Source: Symbiodinium kawagutii
Taxonomy: Eukaryota; Sar; Dinophyceae; Suessiales; Symbiodiniaceae
Direction: 5' to 3'
DNA length: 64,000 bases
Assembly (NCBI GenBank): GCA_009767595.1
Contig: VSDK01008930.1
Span: 1-64,000, forward strand
Of this stretch, positions 38,301 through 47,300 are shown piece after piece. The notes under the pieces are model-generated. The model worked only from the letters and a program-made list of their open reading frames with translations, was not told the origin of the DNA and did not search any database. The position numbers and the translations under genes were made by a program. Each line of letters begins with the position of its first letter. The stretch's first letter is position 1.

Positions 38301-38435
38301 GAAAAGCCAACACTGCCTGCAGCCGATGACTACCTGCCTACAGTGGAAGAAGAGGAGGTGGGACTGCAACCGCTTGGAAGCGACATGCCGCAGCCAATGT
38401 CATTGCTGCAACAGCTTTGGGACCTGGGCTGGTGA
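20144..38435 (+). CDS. PKG: cGMP-dependent-type protein kinase (multi-cNBD AGC kinase), at least 34 exons
   Basis: The protein joins several cyclic-nucleotide-binding domains to one AGC-family serine/threonine kinase domain, the layout of alveolate PKG. In that family cGMP binding relieves autoinhibition and the kinase phosphorylates serine/threonine substrates in the cytosol or at membranes. Motifs in order: first cNBD with [18 protein letters not shown] (22.6 kb); a middle cNBD with [13 protein letters not shown] (24.0 kb); a last cNBD with [17 protein letters not shown] (30.2 kb); then glycine loop GRGGFG, ATP lysine YALKC, catalytic [21 protein letters not shown] and ADLWSLG. The tail has [14 protein letters not shown] and ends in [10 protein letters not shown]. 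Splice joins are phase-consistent across nearly all exons; donors are mixed GT, GC and GA. I used the ATG at 20144 as a provisional start; the gene could instead continue from the upstream modules. Parts of the middle cNBD (24.1-27.8 kb) and of the C-lobe (36.1-37.2 kb) remain unresolved. Confidence 0.85.
20276..20332. repeat. 11-bp minisatellite (AGTGCTATAGA)
   Basis: Four to five imperfect copies lie in a PKG intron. Confidence 0.65.
20975..21046. repeat. Direct duplication of a 32-bp segment
   Basis: GAAACAAATCCATTCAAATC and the following CTTTCACCTATCT occur twice in direct succession, identical over about 32 bp. This is a recent local duplication in an intron. Confidence 0.85.
21970..23312 (+). 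CDS. PKG first cyclic-nucleotide-binding domain
   Basis: Exons: 21970-22025 ([20 protein letters not shown] donor), 22133-22193 (contains [14 protein letters not shown]), 22309-22381 (contains [17 protein letters not shown]), 22598-22655 (contains [18 protein letters not shown]), 22966-23004 ([15 protein letters not shown]) and 23235-23312 (contains [17 protein letters not shown]). The phosphate-binding cassette is intact: FGE, then an arginine, with the threonine that favours cGMP in the PKG family. The last exon could instead start at 23208, which would add nine residues. Confidence 0.82.
22218..22285. repeat. 12-bp minisatellite (AAATGATGAAAG)
   Basis: Five copies of a 12-bp unit lie in the short intron between two exons of the first cNBD. 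Confidence 0.85.
23101..23160. repeat. 12-bp minisatellite (ATGTCTTAAGCT)
   Basis: Five copies, the first four identical, fill exactly 60 bp in a PKG intron. The unit contains the palindrome CTTAAG. Confidence 0.95.
23608..28089 (+). CDS. PKG middle cyclic-nucleotide-binding region (partly unresolved)
   Basis: Exons: 23608-23643 ([14 protein letters not shown] donor), 23972-24034 (contains [19 protein letters not shown]), 27011-27058 ([18 protein letters not shown]), 27829-27872 ([16 protein letters not shown]) and 28030-28089 ([22 protein letters not shown]). The beta-barrel start and the C-helix parts are clear. I could not find an FGE/R phosphate cassette, so this domain is either degenerate, as one cNBD is in apicomplexan PKG, or an exon is missed in 24.1-27.0 kb. 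Two cNBDs could be merged in this entry. Confidence 0.65.
24660..24718. repeat. 10-bp minisatellite (AATCAAAAGG type)
   Basis: About six imperfect copies lie in a PKG intron. Confidence 0.7.
24802..25290 (-). other. Long open frame antisense inside a PKG intron, unknown
   Basis: About 160 codons are open on the minus strand with ordinary, non-repetitive composition (for example [18 protein letters not shown] and [16 protein letters not shown]). The nominal start is GTG, so it may be an exon or a broken relic rather than a complete gene. I recognise no family. It occupies the interval where the middle cNBD lacks exons, so it may also be mere intron sequence. Confidence 0.3.
28238..31199 (+). 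CDS. PKG last cyclic-nucleotide-binding domain
   Basis: Exons: 28238-28307 (contains [16 protein letters not shown] donor), 28610-28656 ([17 protein letters not shown]), 28885-28916 ([12 protein letters not shown]), 29093-29159 (contains [16 protein letters not shown]), 30211-30330 (contains [19 protein letters not shown]) and 31136-31199 ([22 protein letters not shown]). All joins are in phase. The cassette has FGD where most cNBDs have FGE, and serine follows RSA where cGMP-selective sites often have threonine. This is the best preserved cNBD of the protein. Confidence 0.85.
28709..28768. repeat. 12-bp minisatellite (GAGGATTTCTTT)
   Basis: Five identical copies fill exactly 60 bp, about 50 bp after the donor of the preceding PKG exon. 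Confidence 0.95.
29530..29830. repeat. TATG/TGTA-rich simple sequence
   Basis: Loose repeats of ATGTA and TGTATC lie in a PKG intron. The frames rich in Cys, Met, Tyr and Val here are artefacts. Confidence 0.6.
30676..31001. repeat. (CATA)n tetranucleotide array with 101-N gap
   Basis: CAAA then CATA repeats run into a run of N at 30851-30951 and resume after it. The true array length is unknown. It lies in the intron before the last exon of the last cNBD. Confidence 0.95.
31527..33259 (+). CDS. PKG linker and kinase N-lobe
   Basis: Exons: 31527-31584 ([20 protein letters not shown] donor), 32287-32358 (contains [13 protein letters not shown]), 32570-32657 (contains [14 protein letters not shown] and [10 protein letters not shown]), 32810-32868 ([21 protein letters not shown]) and 33172-33259 (contains [18 protein letters not shown]). 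Glycine loop, ATP-anchoring lysine, helix-C glutamate and hinge are all present. Use of the GC donor at 32359 and the GA donor at 32869 is required to keep phase and gives the expected family sequence at each join. Confidence 0.88.
33467..36104 (+). CDS. PKG catalytic loop to helix F
   Basis: Exons: 33467-33521 ([20 protein letters not shown] donor), 33946-33995 ([18 protein letters not shown]), 35490-35558 (contains [13 protein letters not shown]), 35811-35852 ([16 protein letters not shown]) and 36051-36104 (contains [16 protein letters not shown]). The catalytic aspartate, the asparagine, DFG and APE are present. The arginine of the usual YRD/HRD motif is a leucine here (YLD), and KPEN is KSEN, both unusual for an active AGC kinase. 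Confidence 0.88.
34473..34530 (+). other. tRNA-like sequence (pseudogene or SINE head)
   Basis: GGTAGCGCGCTTGACTATAG closely resembles the D-arm to anticodon part of many tRNAs, followed by GACTTGAAATCAAC in the T-arm position. The acceptor stem is not convincing. It lies in a kinase-domain intron. Confidence 0.35.
35188..35390. repeat. (GATA)n/(GACA)n tetranucleotide array
   Basis: About 200 bp of ATAG repeats with GACA and GATC variants, in the intron between the catalytic-loop and DFG exons. Confidence 0.95.
36355..38435 (+). CDS. PKG C-lobe end and C-terminal tail
   Basis: Exons: 36355-36397 (contains [10 protein letters not shown]), a candidate 37069-37143 (contains [11 protein letters not shown], phase not resolved), 37157-37212 ([20 protein letters not shown] donor), 37457-37481 ([10 protein letters not shown]), 37914-38015 (contains [17 protein letters not shown]) and a terminal exon 38323-38435 (contains [14 protein letters not shown], ends WDLGW, TGA stop). 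The RLG box and the PPFVP tail are standard for AGC kinases. The acidic C-terminal peptide is not one I recognise. Confidence 0.75.
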
Positions 38436-39786
38436 ATGTTGGGAGACTCGAACGTCCACGGTCTGGGTCATTCCAGTGCCAACTTGAATCTATTGTGATT
38501 ACCTATTGTCATTTCGTGATTACAGAGAAGACAAGAAAGCAACTCAACGGTCCTTAGAGCCGAAGTTAAAGTGCATTTTAGGACTGTACTTTTGGTGAAT
38601 GTCTCATCGATGAGTCATGAGTTATGTCCTTGGGCTGTGTCAGGCCCGCTGTGCCTCCCAAGAGGAACCATGGCAGGCCTGCAAATAGATTTCTCCTTGT
38701 GATTTGGATATGCGAATGTGCTGGCAACAAGGTTACAGGAATAACATCAAAACAGTCGTGCTGTTTGTGGTTTCTTATCAAGCGGATCTCAAGTCTTCAG
38801 AAAACAACGATCCCATTACTTGTGTGCTTTGAGACCTCCTGTGACATTGGTAAGATCTGATGAAGAAATGTTGAGAGGCATATAAACATCCGATCAATAT
38901 GCCCAAGATGTATGACTAGCCTAAAAGCATCATGTGCGTAAGCTGGAATGGCCACGAATAGTGGCAACTTTTTGGTCCAGCTTCCTTGAACTGCGAACAA
39001 ACAATTCACTCAGAAGATGTTCCTAGGTTTCAGTGTCTCCAAGTTGCACCTATTTCAGGGCAATCAGAAAGTAAACATTTCAATTGTCAATGGCATGTGT
39101 TGCATCTAAACGAATAAGCAGGCAAGTAACTTGACATCATGTGGACATGTTAGGTTGAAGATTTGACATAGCTGTGTGACCCTTGTTGCTTTAGAATTTG
39201 GTGGCACAGGATCCTGCTCCCGGCTGGGATGCAGACTTCTAGCTGAGCAGGCGAGCAGATGGGAAGAGCTTGACGACCAACAGAGTAAATGAAGATCATA
39301 AAACTGGTGGATTCGGCCTGTCAGCTTGCAGTACTGTATCAGCATCCTCTCCGTTGGTTGGAATGGAAATATGCTTGTATATTTCAAGCAAGAGAAATGG
39401 GAGTGAAAGCGCATTGAAGAAAAAGCGTCATGGATGACAAGAAAATGGTCATAGAGAATATGGAGAATCCTATGGAGAGATGGAAAGAACAATCAGCAAA
39501 TCAAAAACGTAAGGATGCAAATACGAGCATCCTCGTTCAAGATCAAGTTGATTGTTTGAGCTGATTCTCGTTCTGTATGTATGAATGTATGAAAGTATGA
39601 ATGTATGAATGTATGAATGAATGTATGTATGTATGTATGAATGAATGACTGACTGAATGAATGAATGGTTGTATGTGCATGCATACCATACACATATGTA
39701 TGTGTATATGTATGTGTATGTGTATGTGTATATGTAGGTGTATGTGTATGTGTATGTGTATATGTAGGTGTATGTGTATGTGTATG

Positions 39787-39825
<39 letters not shown>

Positions 39826-40330
39826 TTACATATACATATTTGAATATATATGTATATACATACATGCGCTTTTGCAGGCAAGTTCTGAAGGCAAACCCAT
39901 GTGACACAATCGCGCTGAGTGGATGCCATGAGTTCAAATTGGCGTGCCCAGGACAGGCTGCAGGTAGCGATCCTTGAGCGCAGTGATGGCTCATTTGCAA
40001 GCCACCGCACAGCCAGTGCTGCCATGTCAACGAATCCATCCTTTGGTTTGGTCCTAAGATATCTTAATGTCCTAAGTCCTAAGGTCTCCTGACATGTCCG
40101 ACGCTTGCATTTGAATGCCATTTGAATCATTTTGATCTCAAATATAATGGAGTTTCACTTTGTTTGAGCTGAACAAGGCTCGCCCACTCTAGGATTGGCC
40201 TAAGGTCCAATATGGTCCAGTAGTGACTCACCGATGAAGGCATTTGCTGCACAGTCCACTTGCCTAATTCCAACCTGGATAATTGATACAAACGCCATAC
40301 AATTTCGATTGAAACTATCAAAAAAAGTAA
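38436..40330. other. Gene-poor stretch after PKG
   Basis: No exon family was recognised. It contains a TATG/TGTATG microsatellite at about 39575-39850. Long tyrosine/histidine or Cys/Met/Val frames come from that repeat. Confidence 0.6.
39575..39850. repeat. GTAT/TGTATG microsatellite
   Basis: GAATGTAT units change into (TGTATG)n and (TATATG)n. Confidence 0.9.
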
Positions 40331-40334
40331 ACAC

Positions 40335-40480
40335 AATGATATTAATCAATATAAATCAGTATTAATCAATATGAATCAGTATTAGTCAATATCAATCAAT
40401 ATGAATTGATAATTGATATCAATCAATCTTAATCCATATTAATCAAGATGAATCAATCAATCGATCAATCAAACAAACAT
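40335..40480. repeat. AATCAATAT-type short repeat
   Basis: About twelve imperfect copies of TCAATATNAAT lie at the start of an AT-rich block. Confidence 0.75.
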
Positions 40481-40929
40481 GTTTAAGACATATCCCATTG
40501 GCTCAGCATATCAATGAGCATATTATAGTTTTAGGAATACTAGCTTGTACTAGCTGAAGTTACTATTTCTTACTATTTCTTTTGCAGATATATTGGCAGT
40601 GGTTTAAAATGATTTCTAATCGATTGGTTACGGACTTGATAACTTTCTTTAATTCCTTGAACCTTTATTTATTTTATTCTAAATAAGATAAACAATATTT
40701 TAACTTTAAGAATGCTGTGGAAAATATTGTAGATTATTATTTTATTCGAAAAAAAAAATATATATATATATAATAATAATGAATAAACAAGTTAATAAAT
40801 AGATTTAATTCCCCGGATAGCTGGAAGCTATAATTAGGGGTGTTTACTTCCCATAGAAAGAGGGAAACTATCGGCGAACTTTGGCGGCAGGTGCTGTCGG
40901 CAGATGCTGTTGGGAAAGAACAGTCCTAT

Positions 40930-41720
40930 GCCAAGCAGAAAGATATTTTCAAAGAAGAGATCTATTCGAAGGAGAAAGAAGAGTTCTGTTGTAAGGAGAA
41001 AGACGAATTCTATTCCAAGGATAAAGAAGAGTGCTATTCCAAGAAGATAAAGAAGATGCTATTCCAAGAGGGAAGAGAAGTTCTACTCCAACGGGAAATA
41101 CAAGTTCTATTAATTCTAGGGAGCAAGAAAAATCCTATTCTAAGGAGAAAAAAATAATTTTATTCTAAAGACAAGGAAAAATTATATTCTAAGGAAAACA
41201 AATTAAATTCCAAGGAGAAAGATTTTTTTTATTCTAAGGAGAAAAAAATATTTTATTCTAAGGGGAAAGATAATTTTATTCCAAAGAGAAAGATAAATTT
41301 TATTACAAGGAAAAAAAATATTCTAAAGAAAATGGAGGATTTTATTTTAAAGAGAAAAATAAATTCTATTCCAAGGAGAAAGAATAATTTTATTTAAAGG
41401 ATTTTAAAAAAATTAAAGAAGAAGTAAAATTTTTTTCTAAGGAAAAAGAAAAAAATCGAAGGAGAAAGAAACATTTTTTTCTAAGGAGAAAGAGTAATTT
41501 TTGTCTTGGGAGAAATAAGGGGTTTGATTTAAGGAGAATAAAGAATTGTATTCGAAGGTGAAAAAATGGAGGTTTTTCTAAGGAGAAAGGATAATTTTAT
41601 TTTAAGGATAAGGAAGAAAGAAAATTTATATTGGAAAAAAAAAAAATATATTTTAAGGATAAATATAAATTTTATTTAAAAAGAAATTGGGTAATTTTAT
41701 TTTAAGGAAAAAAAAATAAA
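40930..41720. repeat. Degenerate purine-rich repeat of about 20-24 bp (ATTCTATTCCAAGGAGAAAG)
   Basis: Units of AAGGAGAAAGA...TTCTATT recur for about 800 bp, with rising AT content to the right. The best frame at the left end reads KEKEEFYS-like octapeptides, then decays with frameshifts and stops. I treat it as a satellite, not a gene. Confidence 0.75.
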
Positions 41721-41966
41721 TTATTTTTAATAAAATAAGGAATATAATATATTATTTTTGAAGAAATAAAAAAAATATTGGGAGGAAAAAAATTAATTAT
41801 ATTATTAAAAAAAAATAATTCCCTACCTGTCAGGTGAGGGTGTTAGATTTTATCAGAATTAATTTCTCCTCCTCCTTATCCTCCTTTTTCTCCTCGCCGG
41901 ACCTCAACTACGACAATGCACGCCGAGTGTCTGCTGCCGGACCTCAACCGCGGCCAGCCCCGCCGA

Positions 41967-42712
41967 NNNNNNNNNNNNNNNNNNNNNNNNNNNNNNNNNN
42001 NNNNNNNNNNNNNNNNNNNNNNNNNNNNNNNNNNNNNNNNNNNNNNNNNNNNNNNNNNNNNNNNNNNNNNNNNNNNNNNNNNNNNNNNNNNNNNNNNNNN
42101 NNNNNNNNNNNNNNNNNNNNNNNNNNNNNNNNNNNNNNNNNNNNNNNNNNNNNNNNNNNNNNNNNNNNNNNNNNNNNNNNNNNNNNNNNNNNNNNNNNNN
42201 NNNNNNNNNNNNNNNNNNNNNNNNNNNNNNNNNNNNNNNNNNNNNNNNNNNNNNNNNNNNNNNNNNNNNNNNNNNNNNNNNNNNNNNNNNNNNNNNNNNN
42301 NNNNNNNNNNNNNNNNNNNNNNNNNNNNNNNNNNNNNNNNNNNNNNNNNNNNNNNNNNNNNNNNNNNNNNNNNNNNNNNNNNNNNNNNNNNNNNNNNNNN
42401 NNNNNNNNNNNNNNNNNNNNNNNNNNNNNNNNNNNNNNNNNNNNNNNNNNNNNNNNNNNNNNNNNNNNNNNNNNNNNNNNNNNNNNNNNNNNNNNNNNNN
42501 NNNNNNNNNNNNNNNNNNNNNNNNNNNNNNNNNNNNNNNNNNNNNNNNNNNNNNNNNNNNNNNNNNNNNNNNNNNNNNNNNNNNNNNNNNNNNNNNNNNN
42601 NNNNNNNNNNNNNNNNNNNNNNNNNNNNNNNNNNNNNNNNNNNNNNNNNNNNNNNNNNNNNNNNNNNNNNNNNNNNNNNNNNNNNNNNNNNNNNNNNNNN
42701 NNNNNNNNNNNN
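41967..42712. other. Assembly gap (746 N)
   Basis: An unbroken run of N. Left of it lies a GC-rich piece with a duplicated CCGGACCTCAAC word; right of it starts a different satellite. The two sides need not be adjacent in the genome. Confidence 0.99.
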
Positions 42713-43830
42713 GGAGAATGTCAAACGATATGCCAGAAAGAATGTCAGAGAGAATGGCAAAAGAAATGTCAGGATAGAATGTCAGAAGAAATGTCAGAAG
42801 ATATGTCAGAAAGAATGTCAAAAGATATGCCAGAAGAGATGGCAGAGAGAATGCCAGAAGAGATCGCAGAAAGAATGTCAGAAGATATGTCAGAAAGTAT
42901 GTCAAAAGATCTGCCAGAAAGAATGTCAGAGAGAATGTCAGAAGATATGTCAGAAGACATGTCAGAAAGAATGTCAGAAGATATGTCAGAAAGAATGTCA
43001 GAAGAGATGTCAGAGAGAATGTCAGAGAGAATGTCAAAAGAAATGTCAGGATAGAATGTCAGAAGAAATGTCAGAAGATATGTCAGAAAGAATGTCAGAA
43101 GAGATGTCAGAAAGAATGTCAAAAGATATGCCAGAAAGAATGTCAGAGAGAATGTCAGAAGATATGTCAGAAGACATGCCAGAGAGAAAATCAGAGAGAT
43201 TGGCAGAAGATATGTCAGAAAGAATGTCAAAAGATATGTCAGAAAGAATGTCAGAGAGAATGTCAAAAGAAATGTCAGGATAGAATGTCAGAAGAAATGT
43301 CAGAAGATATACCAGAAAGAATGTCAAAAGAAATGTCAGGATAGAATGTCAGAAGAAATGTCAGAGAGAATGTCAGAAGATATGTCAGAAGACATTTCAG
43401 AGAGAATATCAGAGAGATTGGCAGAAGATATGTCAGAAAGAATGTCAAAAGATATGTCAGAAAGAATGTCAGAAGATATATCAGAGAGAATGTCAACAGA
43501 AATGCCAGAAAGAATGTCAGAGTAGAAAGTTGTTAGAAAGAATGTCAGAAGATATGTCAGAGAGAATATCAGAGAGATTAGCAGAAGATATGTCAGAAAG
43601 AATGTCAAAAGATATGTCAGAAAGAATGTCAGAAGAGATGTCAGAGAGAATGTCAAAAGATTTGCCAGAAAGAATGTCCGAGTAGAAAGTTGTTAGAAAG
43701 AATGTCAGAAGATGTGCCAGAAAGGATGCCAGAAAGAATGTTAAAAGGTATGCCAGAAAGAATGTCAGAAGATTTGTCAGAAAGAATGTCAGAAGGTATG
43801 TCGGAAAGAATGTCAGACAAAAGTGGAGTC
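42713..43830. repeat. 12-bp satellite (ATGTCAGAAAGA / ATGTCAGAAGAT)
   Basis: About 90 tandem 12-bp units. In one frame they read MSER/MSED tetrapeptides, broken by stops roughly every 60-250 bp. Longer blocks recur, such as AAATGTCAGGATAGAATGTC at about 42767, 43045, 43276 and 43336, and GTAGAAAGTTGTTAGAAAG at about 43520 and 43683. The repeated stops argue against a translated repeat protein. Confidence 0.9.
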
Positions 43831-44317
43831 AACAAGCGGTAATGACATGACATGGTGGGGATTACTCGAAGTAAAGTAATTTTGTTACTTTATATTACTT
43901 AATTGGATTTTCTGCAGGCACACCATGCAATCAAAAGGAAACATAAGGAAACCATGCGACTTCCGAGGGCTAATAGATGTTCGTGGTCAACGGATGTTCA
44001 TGGATGAGCAGCGGAGTAGTAATCAAGTGACCTTCGTGGAAGTTCATCATTGCTACTGGATTTTCATGATCAATATTCCTCGGCAATCATGGCTAATACG
44101 GAGGAGAATGGGTGAGAACCTTTTCCCTGCTGAGTGGTAGACCCCTTTTGAAAGACCAGTCAAATAACGGATGATTTGTATGGTTCAATGACATTAACTA
44201 ACTACATAGTTAGCTACTAATGAAGTCTCATTGATTTGGTTAACCCATTTGGGGCGTTCCAGTTGATGAAGTCACTAGGAGGACATCCTCACATCTCACT
44301 ACATCAAATCACGGGGC

Positions 44318-47300
44318 CGCTAACTTCGCCAGTATGGTAGCTACGGGACCAATGCCCGTCCATGGTCTTGGGCCATCGTTCATGAGCATCCCCGGTCAGT
44401 AATTGGTAACCATGGTTGGTTCGGGGTTTGTTCAGTCACCCTATGGGCTTCATCTTGTCATAGTTATAACCATCATTTATCATCATTCACCATGTTCAAT
44501 CATGATTAACCTATATTCATCTTATCATGGTGATCACGCGCCCCCGCACCGCACATCGGACCTCATAGAAGAACAATCCGTTCAAGTTCGCAAACTCCTG
44601 CGCTGCGTCATAGTAGACCTGCGCAACCACGAGGTGCCAATGATCACGGAAGAAATGCCTATAACAGGCATCAGGGCATGGTGGTCAGTAATGGTTTGTC
44701 CGAATGAGCAATGCATGGGTTACAATTGTTAAATAACAGTGGTTTCTACCAATGAACCATGGTTCATGATGGTTCATGATAATCATCCATCTCAATGAAG
44801 AATGGTTGATATTGTTTATAATAACGCTGTGTCTGAATGGACCAGGATTAAACGCGATTAATACGAATAGTGGTTCTTGGGAATAAAGCATGCCTAAACT
44901 TCTAAAAACTGGCGAAAAGAACACATCGTTTTAATCAACCATGGTTGACACTGATACTAACAATGACGGTCAATTTCAATGAATAAAAATTAAGACAACT
45001 TTCTAATAATGACCATCGTTGATGAATTGAAAAAAAACGAATAGATGCCCATGTTATCCGTTGTTGCTGCTTGACTCTCGCGAGCTTGATCACAAGCAGC
45101 CTGGTATAAACACAAAATGGTAACCCCCCTGTGAACATCCCGAGCAATTGGATGATCATCCCACTTAGTCACTGGTTACTAACCCTGGTTAGTCACTACT
45201 CTAAGTGGCACTTCTACCGTCAACAAATAAGCGAAGAATCCCCATGGTTCCCTTCACCGCTTAGCAAACATAGATGGGATAGTTCGTTCGCCAAGGTTAA
45301 ATTGCACCCTATAGCTTGCAATGCCAAACCAACCTTGGTTATATACCACTACCAACCATGGTTCCAACTAACTGGGGATCACCCGTTGCGTTGCAGGGAT
45401 ACATCCAGCCATCTTCGAGGGTGGTGAACGTAGCTGGAACCCCGTGCCTGTCTGCTAGCCGGATCTTTGTCCGCGAGGTCGACTTTGTTTCCAACAAGCC
45501 TCAGTCTTCCAGGGCCCATCCGCTGCCCAGAAAAAAATCGTCCCAGGTGCCTCTGCAGGTGCTGGTGTACCTAGAAAACTGGCTCGTTATTTGGGTAAGA
45601 GTTGGTACATCATACATGGAGCATCTGTATGTTGGAACAGAGACCTCTTTCAATGGAGAAATCTTCTGAAAATTGCCAGCTTTCTGCTCCAATATGCGCA
45701 CACACGCAAGTAGAATAGATGAATTACAAGGTGCATTCATACACATATTTATACTGAGTACATCTCAATCCCATATTTTACAACGGTTGCAGTGTATATA
45801 TCTATACATATATACACAAAAAATATTTGGCATATCTCAATGTCTTATTTTGAAATAATGTGCATATGTAAATAGATGTAAACTTGTCCGTGCATGAAAT
45901 GTACAACTCGATGTATAGTGCATGAAATATATATGCATAGAACCAATACAAATAGAAATCCAAACATGTACTTCAATACATGCATACATACATATCATGT
46001 GTAAACAAGAACATATACCAGCATGAAAAAACATATACAAATATAAACGAATGTATAAATACAAACACATTAAAAAACAACAAAACATATAATTAATTGG
46101 ACCTGCATCCGTACATCTCCACTGACAAGGCTCCTGTTTCGACTCCCAAAGGGCCCCCCTGAGCGACAAGTTACATGATCACAATGTCAGGCTCTGCGCT
46201 TTGTCGCAACTCCTGGGCTACCACAGATTGACCCCCCAGCCCCCCCCCTAAAGATCCCTTCAGGATTCCATTCGCCTGTTGTAACATCCAAGGCCCCACC
46301 GATGGTGGTGAACTTCACCCCAACTTGTTGATGGTTGGTGGGTGCTCACCACCCCCGTCATGAGAAATATGCTTGTCAACCAACCAACCATTTGGCTACA
46401 TATTTGGGAAAATAGAAAATGTTTGAAACAATTTGTAGCCCAAATGTCAATCAAACCACCAACTGGTATTGATAGTTTTGCCAATAGTTCTCAATGTAGC
46501 AATGATCCGAATCAATGAAAGGATCTGAGCCACTTGCAAAACCAGGAAGGAAGGGAGCAATTGCTGCAGGAGAGGACCTATGACCACCCAAACCCTTTGC
46601 TGAAGCTTCTCCGTCAGCCAAAGCACTGGGTATATGGTCAGCTAGGCCATTCGCCAAGCTAAACTCACCAGGCAAAATCACCAGCTATTCGCTGCTGGTC
46701 ATACCCAAGGACTCCCGCTCGCCCCCATCTCCCACCGTCAGATCCCCACAGCGTCGCAGTTGCCATCGCTGCCGCTGCAAGGTCGCTCCTCCATCCATTT
46801 CGCCGCATTTTTGAAGGAGGCCTACCGAAGCACCAGCTGCGGGGATGTAACCAGTAAGGGATATCACCATCAAGGGGAGGTTGTCAACGATTTATGGTTA
46901 ACAACCTGGGCGAATGATGGTTGTTGATGGTTGCCAGAGTAATGGTGGTTAATGACCGTTGACCAGGGTTCATGATGGCTAGTTACTGTTAATAGTGGTG
47001 AATAGTGACAATCTGGTTGGGCTGGTGGTTGAACTCCTGAAAAATATGCTAGTTAATCAACCAACCATACCCAAAGATTGGGAAAGTAAAAGATGTCAAT
47101 CAAACCACCAATCAGATAGGCTTAGAGCAATTTGAGAAGCTAGATGGCTGTAAGTAAAACCTGGTATCCACAACGTCTGTGAACCAGTCCCATAAATGAG
47201 TATCCATGGCAAGCTTGGATGCTTCGTGGCGCACCCAAATCCAGAGTTGTTCTCCAGCAAGGATGACGCTGCGCCCCTCTGCGACTTGTGACAGACTGGG

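Noticed and set aside
40840-41157. KEKEEFYS-repeat protein
   Set aside because: The repeat degrades into stops and frameshifts immediately to the right and continues as AT-rich satellite.
41834-43283. Very long open frames crossing the N run (more than 400 codons)
   Set aside because: Most of their length is N; the rest is the 12-bp satellite. They are artefacts of the gap.
44403-44732. Plus-strand frame containing PPHRTSDLIEEQ
   Set aside because: It looks like a module A exon end (SDLIEE) by chance; the minus strand here carries the Rab exon EFANLNGLFFYE.
45316-45669. Plus-strand exon with a TTGCAG acceptor and a GTAAGA donor
   Set aside because: Attractive splice edges, but it is antisense to the Rab NKVD exon, whose homology is decisive.
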